Below, one piece after another: positions 9,801-15,174 of a DNA stretch of 33,135 bases (within the stretch, counting starts at the first letter, position 1; the number at the start of each line of letters is the position of its first letter). Both the position numbers and the translations under genes were made by a program. The stretch is taken from assembly GCA_027357065.1 (NCBI GenBank), contig DAHVVZ010000021.1:1-33135 (forward strand). The letters are read 5' to 3'. Under the pieces are notes generated by a model, which saw only the letters and a program-made list of their open reading frames with translations, was not told the origin of the DNA and searched no databases. Origin of the DNA: Candidatus Saccharimonadota bacterium. Its GTDB lineage: Bacteria; Patescibacteriota; Saccharimonadia; Saccharimonadales; UBA4665.

Positions 9801-10013
9801 AAAAGAAGCTGGAGCTACGGTTACTGGTGGCGTCGATACGATAATCTGATTAGTTTCTGTTGGATGCGAATCACTCTCATCCGTAGGGGTTGCTGAACTA
9901 GGATTGATTGTCGTGGCTTCTAAATTTTCGTTTGGGTCAGATGAAGCCTCTGAATTGCTGACTTCAGGATGCAACTCATCTATCTTAGCTTCTTCCTGGG
10001 GATGATCATCCAT
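6867..10013 (-). CDS. Membrane-anchored alpha-2-macroglobulin-like surface protein without thioester domain
   Basis: The 1048-residue product has an acidic, Ser/Thr/Pro-rich cytoplasmic tail (1-80), a basic KRIFKSKS stretch and one transmembrane helix (about 90-108); the rest is extracytoplasmic. An SbsA/Big_5-like Ig domain spans about 131-226. A macroglobulin MG2-like domain begins at VYAITNKPTYSVGDSIKFAG (452-471), and an MG3-like segment follows from FSKSSYLPSD. The C-terminus resembles the macroglobulin A2M region, with LIVDIISANSFALSN, a Ser/Gly-rich loop containing GGGRCGGGGG, LLWQPDLQTNASGQASVSF and SWTATVYAMS. The protein stops there, so the thioester domain of full-length bacterial A2M (usually over 1500 residues) is missing. 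The only cysteine is Cys982. Likely roles are envelope protection or adhesion; the protease-trap function is unproven. Confidence 0.75.
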   Translation of the reverse strand: MDDHPQEEAKIDELHPEVSNSEASSDPNENLEATTINPSSATPTDESDSHPTETNQIIVSTPPVTVAPASFGNDQAKKTSWWKRIFKSKSFIVVFLLLVVVLAGGLSYWKLARPHDQYITVGSFKAKVVQFRLVSTSPSNNATNVNTSSLLTLNFNEPINADKLLNNMFITPTLNGTFKQGDSPTQVVFAPAEPLTKGVKYSVMINPTLQNTQGTQLGVATAYGFTTSIPSDSVAFQDQNGLIDNLTSLASGQNETFSLEFGGQVGNSANVTLYKGSVSAMLSSLVYANTTLDGYTTPQFSDLAVSTSGLSVVTSSQSVASGGNYVVSQPDGLYVAVATDSSGKELGFVWIDISNFGLLLRQDDQKTIIDAQSYASAQDVTANASFYNLNGAVNLLGQQTLNGLTTASYGFNQNLDIVVATYNNETAIVPVNVLNSGGDIRVDQNLSTAQAVYAITNKPTYSVGDSIKFAGYVRLDNDAQYTNPNGGSVQLYVGTYKGDPSPVETLTVPVNADGTFNGSFTASASWLNQGDVFNQYQLFVKSISGNPNNDLSVASFTIAATTNQANTISVAFSKSSYLPSDSITATIKAINSSGQPLANQTIDVHTFSQDYYENNLAANQANFGYGGNELAGSPTTVQLNAAGVATYTVNAASLPSDGNSQIVTVQANLPNQTGVGAAGGASAIVHQGNGYIVFGPTRSMLPTGANLVSDAYAYQLDNLPLVNTTLQYVLVDSTNSNQLASGSVQTDSSGLGAIDIPSSQLANNGDSMVLKVSFKDQYGNTIVAQTYYSVANYPLSEQEDTSGAFTYDLNVTGSSGNLAVGDVVNLTINSPAAIRAMVTMDRGRIYNPSMLNLNQGNNTFSFTVTPNLAPSFTLTFNYFLNGIYHSEGVPFNVAPLNKSLNISIQAPSSISANQSSTLNITTTDSNNQAVPTSLIVDIISANSFALSNQVNPDILASFYAARQIMTSSSSSLSPVGSGGGRCGGGGGAIPSFANAVGATLLWQPDLQTNASGQASVSFNPPAGSWTATVYAMSANTQVGLGTFTFNTQ

Positions 10014-10022
10014 GTTGAATTA

Positions 10023-10051
10023 AGCATAATCATCTACATGGACAAATGCAA
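10023..10051 (-). promoter_or_regulatory. Promoter of the macroglobulin-like gene
   Basis: On the minus strand TTGCAT (10051-10046), a 17-base spacer and TATGCT (10028-10023) precede the ATG by 9 bases. No Shine-Dalgarno site is present, so the transcript would be nearly leaderless. Confidence 0.5.
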
Positions 10052-10146
10052 TAATGCTGACTGCTGTGCCGTTAATAATGGATTATCCTGTTGATTAACT
10101 CAATGCCTAAGCCGAGCCTGAAAGGAACTTTCCATTTTGATTTGTT

Positions 10147-10317
10147 TTAATGGTGCGAATTCAAGAAAGTCAGGTAAAAAGCGATGTAGACCATCACTAT
10201 GCCGATATTGAAGATCAGACGCTCCCGGAAACGATGCCTAAAGAATAGCAGGTCTACTGCGACTACAGTCACTACCATTGCCAGAAGATAAACTACGACC
10301 GTTATGTTTCTGCTCAT
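10147..10317 (-). CDS. Small two-helix membrane protein (56 aa)
   Basis: A 56-residue open frame that begins MSRNITVVVYLLAMVV. It has two hydrophobic segments (about residues 5-25 and 35-52) separated by the basic loop FFRHRFRERL. I recall very similar short proteins with the MSRN start and the basic loop in Actinomycetota and related genomes, which supports a real gene; no function is known to me. An AAGGG lies about 13 bases upstream of the ATG, longer than ideal. It lies on the same strand as the DUF488 protein and the FAD reductase, about 100 bases downstream of them, and may be transcribed with them. Confidence 0.7.
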   Translation of the reverse strand: MSRNITVVVYLLAMVVTVVAVDLLFFRHRFRERLIFNIGIVMVYIAFYLTFLNSHH

Positions 10318-10419
10318 TAGCTGCGATGCGCCCTTTCGTTTCTAAATTATATGCTCTAGCCACCTAGTCAACAAAGAGCCAAGCTGCTTGCTATATGCCG
10401 CTCAGACACTACCTATAAA

Positions 10420-10776
10420 CTAATGATTTAAAAGATAATTAAGAAGAACTAACGCGTCGTTATGCTCTTCGTCCTTAGCTGAATACACCAGAACAACAGG
10501 GCCCGATTGAATTTCAGCAAGCAAACTTTCTACGGCAAGCTTGTTGGCTATTAACTCAGCTAAATAAAGCTTCTGAAATTGCAGCCATTTATCCGGATCG
10601 TGACTAAACCATTTCCTTAACTCGGTGCTCGGCGCAATCTCTTTCAGCCACAGATCTATCTGGGCTTCCTTTTTACTGATTCCGCGTGGCCATAAACGGT
10701 CAATTAAAATGCGCTTTCCTTCTTGGGCTTCAAATGGCGCATAAACTCGTTTGATGCTAACTTGTGGTTGTCTCAA
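10420..10776 (-). CDS. DUF488 family protein
   Basis: A 118-residue protein with the typical DUF488 pattern: IKRVYAPFE near the N-terminus, RILIDRLWPRGISKKEA (about 23-39), ELRKWFSHDPDKW in the middle and VVLVYSAKDEEHNDALVL near the C-terminus. The biochemical role of DUF488 is not established. The start is a TTG at 10776, chosen because AAAGGA lies 5 bases upstream and the family's conserved N-terminus begins there. It lies 27 bases downstream of the FAD/NAD(P) reductase gene on the same strand, so the two are likely co-transcribed. Confidence 0.85.
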   Translation of the reverse strand: MRQPQVSIKRVYAPFEAQEGKRILIDRLWPRGISKKEAQIDLWLKEIAPSTELRKWFSHDPDKWLQFQKLYLAELIANKLAVESLLAEIQSGPVVLVYSAKDEEHNDALVLLNYLLNH

Positions 10777-10803
10777 CTTGGTCCTTTGAGAGTCCTTAGG
10801 AAA

Positions 10804-11517
10804 TTAATAGCCGGGGAACTCTTCGGTCTTAATGTTATCCTCATTAACATTTAAACTTACTAGTAGCTGGCGCATAGCCTTAACCATTCCTTCCGGACCA
10901 GAAAGGTAGTAGATAGGAACGTTTAGATCGCTAACATGACGCCTAATCATCTCTTCGTCAACGTGCCCACGTTCGCCGTTCCAGTCTTCAACTGTCGAGT
11001 CAGTAACTACCGGAACAAACTTAAAGTTCGGGTTATTAGCTGCAAAACTCGCAAAATCCTCAGCGAATGGCTCATCAGCTGCTGTTCTATTGGCATGTAG
11101 CAATGTTATTTGCTGCAAGCTTTTATCTTGAGTAGCCTGCGCTATCATGCTACGCACCGGCGTAACGCCAATACCGCCAATAATAAATACTGCGGGTATA
11201 GACTCGGTCTTATGCAAGGTAAAATCCCCGTAAGGACCGTCTAGTTTGACTTCAGAGCCGTTCGGTAGCTCCTTAAGTACTCTTTTGAATGCCGTGTCGC
11301 GCATCCTGGTAGCAACCGCTATACGCTCCTCATAGGGCGCAGTGATAAAAGAGAAGGCCCGGGTATTGCCCTCTTCATCGGTTTCTGAGGGATTAATTAG
11401 CGTATAGTCGGCGAATTGTCCGGCTCGATAGGTAAAACCATCCGGTTTTTCAAAGTAAAAGGCCATCGTATCTCTAGCGATAACTGCTTTATCTACTAAT
11501 TTAACGTTCGTGCTCAT
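10804..11517 (-). CDS. Ferredoxin-NADP reductase-type FAD oxidoreductase
   Basis: A 237-residue flavoprotein of the ferredoxin-NADP(+) reductase superfamily. The FAD-binding RxFS-type motif is RAFSFITAP (about 53-61) and the Gly-rich NAD(P) motif is GGIGVTPVRSM near residue 112. The C-terminus has YYLSGPEGMVKAMR, the usual nicotinamide-side motif. No 2Fe-2S domain is fused, so it needs a separate electron partner such as a ferredoxin or flavodoxin. The ATG at 11517 is preferred to the adjacent TTG because AAAGGAGG lies 5 bases upstream. It heads a likely operon with the DUF488 protein. Confidence 0.9.
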   Translation of the reverse strand: MSTNVKLVDKAVIARDTMAFYFEKPDGFTYRAGQFADYTLINPSETDEEGNTRAFSFITAPYEERIAVATRMRDTAFKRVLKELPNGSEVKLDGPYGDFTLHKTESIPAVFIIGGIGVTPVRSMIAQATQDKSLQQITLLHANRTAADEPFAEDFASFAANNPNFKFVPVVTDSTVEDWNGERGHVDEEMIRRHVSDLNVPIYYLSGPEGMVKAMRQLLVSLNVNEDNIKTEEFPGY

Positions 11518-11520
11518 CAA

Positions 11521-11780
11521 GTCCTCCTTTTCTAAGTTGTTCCTTGTAAAGCTTTATTTCTTTGTTAGTTCTTGATCTTTATATAACTTCTAAATAAATT
11601 ATGTTTTCTTGCTTAAGTTATAAAATACAGCCAGTTGCCAGCATTTCACATTACTAAGTATAGTTTACGTTGGAAAGTAATTCTTCAATAAAAGGGAATC
11701 ATAAGCTATTAATAAGGTTAGTCGCTTAAAGTGTACTAAAGTAAAGGGATAGACATGCCAAAGATTCGGAAAGGTGTCTT
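11521..11780. promoter_or_regulatory. Divergent intergenic region with a possible short upstream ORF
   Basis: A/T-rich, non-coding region between the reductase (minus) and the ICMT-like gene (plus). It should hold promoters for both. On the plus strand AAAGGG precedes an ATG at 11755 that opens a 13-codon frame ending in TAG at 11796, overlapping the start of the next gene out of frame. I see nothing else supportable. Confidence 0.35.
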
Positions 11781-12263
11781 GTGCCCGCAAAGATAGCCAG
11801 ACAAAAAGGTTGGGGATGGGTAGTAACTCAGGTAGTTTTACTACTTGTACTACTGTTTGCGCCACTAATCGCACCAATATATGTGCCGACTTGGCTAGGA
11901 GTGCTAGCGATTATTATTGCGGCATTAGGCATAGGCATCAGTTTCGTGGCTTCACGAAATTTAGGCACCGCCTTAACGCCAACTCCTGTGCCTAGAGATA
12001 GCGCCACGCTGCATACCAATGGTTTGTACAGGCATATGCGACATCCGATATACACTTCAGTACTTCTAGTGGCAACCGGCATCGCTCTTTACCGATTAGC
12101 CTGGTCATCAATTGTGCTATGTATAGCGGTCTACGTATTCTTTTACTATAAGAGCCGGCACGAGGAGAAAATGCTTTTAGACAAGTACCCAGGGTACCGA
12201 AAATACCAGGCTACAACCGGCCGTTTTTTTCCAAAACTTGGCAATTCAGAAAACAATAAATAA
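11781..12263 (+). CDS. Isoprenylcysteine carboxyl methyltransferase-like membrane protein
   Basis: A 160-residue integral membrane methyltransferase of the ICMT/PEMT type. Hydrophobic segments lie near residues 14-32, 38-55, 85-103 and 108-123. The family signature is present: GLYRHMRHPIYTSVLL (about 82-97), then HEEKMLLDKYPGYRKYQ (about 127-143), which in relatives forms the SAM and substrate site. Bacterial members methylate small or lipid substrates that are mostly unknown. The start is a GTG preceded by AAAGG at a reasonable distance. It is followed after 18 bases by a soluble SAM methyltransferase, so the two form an operon. Confidence 0.85.
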   Translation: MPAKIARQKGWGWVVTQVVLLLVLLFAPLIAPIYVPTWLGVLAIIIAALGIGISFVASRNLGTALTPTPVPRDSATLHTNGLYRHMRHPIYTSVLLVATGIALYRLAWSSIVLCIAVYVFFYYKSRHEEKMLLDKYPGYRKYQATTGRFFPKLGNSENNK

Positions 12264-12281
12264 TTACGAGGAGATAACTCT

Positions 12282-12857
12282 ATGCATGACGATCATCAAC
12301 ACCATCACCATCAATTCCGTTATAACGAAGAGGAACGCCTAAAGAGGCAGGACCCGGTTAAGATACTCGAGAGTAGCGGTCTAAAGCGGGGCATGACATT
12401 TATTGATCTTGGTAGCAACGAAGGTTTTTTTACTTTGCCGGCCGCTAAAATAGTCGGACCAAAAGGACAGGTTTACGCAGTAGATGTTGATAAGCAAGCC
12501 ATAGAAACACTAAACCAAAAGTTAACGAATCTTGGGACCAGCAACTTCGGTACGGTTAGCGGCAGAGCTGAGGATACGGTTTTCGGGGAAAGCATTGCCG
12601 ACTTTGTGTTTCTAGGCACCGTACTTCACGATTTTGCCGATCCGCTTCAAGTCCTTAAAAACGCTAGGACAATGCTCAAGCCCAGTGGCAAATTAGTAAA
12701 CCTCGACTGGCGGAAAAAAGAGACCGTTATGGGGCCGCCGTTAGATATTCGTTTCTCTAAAGCAAAATCTAGAGCTTTGATCGAAGAAGCCGGAATGCGC
12801 GTTACAAGTGTCAAAAACTACGACGATAGTTACTACCTAATAGAGGCGGTTGCCTAA
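12282..12857 (+). CDS. Class I SAM-dependent methyltransferase
   Basis: A 191-residue Rossmann-fold methyltransferase. Motif I is FIDLGSNEGFFTLPAA (about 39-54), motif II is VYAVDVDKQAIE (about 64-75), and FLGTVLHDFADP with LKPSGKLVNLDWRKKE marks the later strands. The first 11 residues are very rich in His and Asp (MHDDHQHHHHQ), which could bind metal. The methyl acceptor is unknown; related proteins include UbiE-like and arsenite methyltransferases, but I do not see the Cys residues of ArsM. The start has a strong GAGGAG site 8 bases upstream. It is in an operon with the ICMT-like gene. Confidence 0.88.
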   Translation: MHDDHQHHHHQFRYNEEERLKRQDPVKILESSGLKRGMTFIDLGSNEGFFTLPAAKIVGPKGQVYAVDVDKQAIETLNQKLTNLGTSNFGTVSGRAEDTVFGESIADFVFLGTVLHDFADPLQVLKNARTMLKPSGKLVNLDWRKKETVMGPPLDIRFSKAKSRALIEEAGMRVTSVKNYDDSYYLIEAVA

Positions 12858-12875
12858 AGTACTCGTAGCATACGC

Positions 12876-12888
12876 TATAATTAAACCT
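12876..12888 (+). promoter_or_regulatory. -10 box giving a leaderless transcript for the small zinc-type gene
   Basis: TATAAT at 12876-12881 ends 7 bases before the ATG at 12889. There is no Shine-Dalgarno site, so transcription would begin at or next to the start codon. Confidence 0.6.
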
Positions 12889-13050
12889 ATGAGTGATAAA
12901 GTTTTATACCAGTGCCCTGTCTGCGGACTGCATTATGAGAGCGAAGAAGTCGCCAAAGAGTGCGAGGCCTACTGCACGCAACATAACGGTTGCAGTCTGG
13001 ACATTACTAAACTTTCAGTCGAGCGTTCCGCTTCCAGCGAAAAAGAATAA
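12889..13050 (+). CDS. Small Cys-rich probable zinc-binding protein (53 aa)
   Basis: The 53-residue protein starts at the ATG at 12889 because a TATAAT ends 7 bases before it. An earlier start at 12850 would overlap the methyltransferase stop and the promoter. It has CPVC at residues 9-12, then ECEAYCTQHNGCSLDIT with Cys25, Cys29 and Cys35. I recall short proteins with this CxxC, CEAxC and SCNLEIT-like pattern as conserved hypotheticals in candidate-phylum bacteria and archaea. A rubredoxin- or rubrerythrin-like knuckle or a small zinc ribbon is likely. The function is unknown. Confidence 0.75.
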   Translation: MSDKVLYQCPVCGLHYESEEVAKECEAYCTQHNGCSLDITKLSVERSASSEKE

Positions 13051-13356
13051 CTGCTGATAATTTTTTACTAACTCTCAGATGTATCATCTGTTAATTTATT
13101 AATTTTAGCTTGATTAGGACTCGCACCAGAGAGTAGGCGCTGCCACTAGTCCTAGAAAAAGTACCTGTTATGCCATTGATTATTTTTTTAGGTGTATTAT
13201 GAGATAGCAACGTTTTGGTGGTGCGCGATATTTAATATTCGCTGTTGTAGAGGTAGGCTTCTTTTAAAAGGAGATAAATGCGTATGAAGCAGTAGGCTAT
13301 AAATACCTAAATTATCCTTAAACAGTTAATAATTAATTCCTTAGAAAGAAGTAGCT
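13051..13356 (+). other. Intergenic leader before the TasA-like gene
   Basis: A 306-base region with no substantial gene. It holds a 6-bp hairpin (13076-13090), a 7-bp stem TAGGACT/AGTCCTA enclosing 26 bases (13115-13154), and a perfect AAAAGGAG site (13266-13273) followed by a five-codon frame (ATG at 13278, TAG at 13293-13295). These could belong to a structured leader of the secreted-protein gene. I do not recognise any known riboswitch. Confidence 0.35.
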
Positions 13357-14037
13357 ATGTTAAGAAGAATAATCTATGCGGGAGGGATACTCGGCATACT
13401 AAGCTTGGTATTTGTCCAGTCCGGCAGCTTTGCTAGCTTTACAGCAACTGCAAGCGTTAAAAATAACATCGAGACCGGAACGTTTTCTTTAGCAGTGAAG
13501 CCCGTCCCAAATAGCGTGACTGTTGACAGCGTTTTTGGCCCTGACGCTACCTACGCACAGCAAGCAGACGGCAGTTTGAGCAATATATCCCCCAGCCAAT
13601 TGCAGATGAACCTCGGTTACCTGACTCCTGGCACGACATATACCTATTCATTTACTGTTTTTGACAACGGAACTTTGCAGGGTGAAGTGAATAATATTGT
13701 TTACGCTCCGACTGCTAGCCCGAATGCTAACCAATATGCTCTTGAAAAAGATTTGACGATCCAGATCTTTGATAGCTCGGGATACTCGTTAGGTACAACG
13801 ACTGCCAACAACGGATACACATTTAGCACTAACGTAGACCTCAACGGTCATGGCCCGGACTTCCTTCAGCCTGAGCCGTCACCTAGTTATGAGGGCTCGG
13901 CAACATACAAAGTCGTAATCACTTACGCCGGTGGTTACTACAACAACAACTACGGAACTAATCCTCTAATTAGCCAAAACAACGAAGAGGGAGTTTCAAT
14001 TGCGCCGTTGCTAACGGTCAACGGCAACACACTCTAA
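13357..14037 (+). CDS. TasA/camelysin-like secreted protein with SipW-type signal peptide
   Basis: A 226-residue secreted protein. The signal peptide has LRR, a hydrophobic core (about 6-22) and then SGSFASFTATASVKNN followed by ETGTFSLAV. This is the pattern of SipW-dependent signal peptides: Ala-x-Phe, then Asn and Gly-Thr about 10-20 residues later. The mature part is polar, rich in Asn, Tyr, Thr and Gly, with probable beta strands (GYLTPGTTYTYSFTVFDNG, ATYKVVITYAGGYY) and a single domain as in TasA/camelysin. TasA forms biofilm fibres in Bacillus; a fibre or surface-layer role here is inference. It is followed by its likely dedicated signal peptidase, with a terminator-like hairpin between them. 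Confidence 0.7.
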   Translation: MLRRIIYAGGILGILSLVFVQSGSFASFTATASVKNNIETGTFSLAVKPVPNSVTVDSVFGPDATYAQQADGSLSNISPSQLQMNLGYLTPGTTYTYSFTVFDNGTLQGEVNNIVYAPTASPNANQYALEKDLTIQIFDSSGYSLGTTTANNGYTFSTNVDLNGHGPDFLQPEPSPSYEGSATYKVVITYAGGYYNNNYGTNPLISQNNEEGVSIAPLLTVNGNTL

Positions 14038-14053
14038 CAAAAAAATAACTCTG

Positions 14054-14095
14054 TCTGGCCGATTGGCAGCCCAAATGTCTTTCGGCCAGATTTTT
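14054..14095 (+). terminator. Intrinsic terminator between the TasA-like gene and the signal peptidase gene
   Basis: A 9-bp stem (TCTGGCCGA at 14054-14062 with TCGGCCAGA at 14082-14090) encloses 19 bases and is followed by TTTTTA. It lies between the TasA-like stop and the peptidase ATG at 14102. It would end most transcripts, letting some read through into the peptidase gene. Confidence 0.75.
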
Positions 14096-14101
14096 ATCTA
14101 T

Positions 14102-14728
14102 ATGGAAAAGCTAAAATTACTCAGTTCCAGACTCCAAGGTTTGCGTCATCTGAAACCAAGGCAGATATTCGAAGCCCTGGTTATAGCGTGCCTAGTGGTC
14201 GGATTCATTATTATGAGTGTCGCCATCCTTTCAGGGAGATGGCAGATTAGACCTATTCTATCTGGGAGCATGCAGCCAGGCTTTGCGATCGGCGGTGTAG
14301 CAATCACTCAAACCATACCCACCAGCCAGCTAAAAGTTGGCGATGTTGCTGTTTTTCATCCTCCTTTTATGAACAGCACGACTTACATTCACAGAATAAT
14401 TTCAATTAGTAAGTCAAATAACCATTACATAATCCAAACTAAGGGCGACGATAACCCGACCAAAGATCCTTGGTTGCTTCAAATAACTTCAAAGAATTCA
14501 TACATAACCCGCTTCACACTACCATTTATTGGCTATCTGGCAGTGTGGGTTCATTCATATAGCGGAAGAAAAGTTCTTTTAACAATAGCTGGAGTCCTAG
14601 TCATAATTCTCCTTATGACTTTGTTCTTAGATATAGAGAAAAAGAGACGAAACCGTAAAAACCTAACAGAAAGTTCAAAACAAGATATTTTGCAAAAGCC
14701 AAAACGAAAGCAAAACAGCCGGCGGTAA
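14102..14728 (+). CDS. SipW-type (ER-like) signal peptidase I
   Basis: A 208-residue type I signal peptidase of the S26B group. A transmembrane helix (about 25-44) is followed by the catalytic serine in ILSGSMQPG (Ser56). The general base is His97 in TTYIHRI, not the Lys of ordinary LepB, which marks the SipW/ER type. The conserved Asp box is KGDDNPTKDPW. A second hydrophobic helix (about 157-176) and a basic tail follow. I chose the ATG at 14102 rather than the TTG at 14063, because that codon lies inside the terminator stem-loop. It is paired with the preceding TasA-like protein, its likely substrate. Confidence 0.85.
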   Translation: MEKLKLLSSRLQGLRHLKPRQIFEALVIACLVVGFIIMSVAILSGRWQIRPILSGSMQPGFAIGGVAITQTIPTSQLKVGDVAVFHPPFMNSTTYIHRIISISKSNNHYIIQTKGDDNPTKDPWLLQITSKNSYITRFTLPFIGYLAVWVHSYSGRKVLLTIAGVLVIILLMTLFLDIEKKRRNRKNLTESSKQDILQKPKRKQNSRR

Positions 14729-14750
14729 ACCTTGCCCAAAGGCTTAGGGA

Positions 14751-15047
14751 CTAAACGAGTCTGGCTTCTATTAAGATAACCAGCAATAGAATGGAAAGTA
14801 AGCCGAATAAAAAGGCGTATTCGGCGATCGTTTCGAAACGCTTACTGCGCTTGTCGTTAACGGATCTAATGGATAAAAATGAAAAGATGGCGCTAAACGT
14901 AAATATAAGTACGGTTAGCGATGCGAACTGATCAACATGAGTCTTGTGAATTAGATTGAGGGTTCTTATCGTCGTAACCGCTATGAAAGAGAAGCCTAGC
15001 AAACTAGCTGAGGCATTAAGTATATGTTCGTTCTTGTTCTTTCCCAT
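14751..15047 (-). CDS. Small three-helix membrane protein
   Basis: A 98-residue protein with three hydrophobic segments (about 14-30, 40-58 and 74-94). The N-terminus has LNASASLLGFSFIAVTTIR and the middle a basic loop SVNDKRSKRFE. The pattern resembles small uncharacterised membrane proteins; I recognise no family. AGGTG lies a few bases before the ATG on the minus strand. It converges on the signal peptidase gene and lies downstream of nothing obviously related. Confidence 0.6.
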   Translation of the reverse strand: MGKNKNEHILNASASLLGFSFIAVTTIRTLNLIHKTHVDQFASLTVLIFTFSAIFSFLSIRSVNDKRSKRFETIAEYAFLFGLLSILLLVILIEARLV

Positions 15048-15174
15048 AACACCTACTAACCTAGCAATAATCCCTGTTATTAGACTTAAGCAATCTACCC
15101 GAAGCTCAATCCATATTCTTCCTAGCTTTGGAGCAAGGCATGGCTTTTATTAGAAGAGCGAACTTGTGCTAAGT

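Noticed and set aside
11665-11877. 70-residue minus-strand open frame
   Set aside because: It overlaps the ICMT-like gene start, has no family pattern and no ribosome site; a shadow frame.
14063-14728. Signal peptidase starting at the TTG at 14063
   Set aside because: That codon lies in the terminator hairpin; the ATG at 14102 gives a normal N-terminus.
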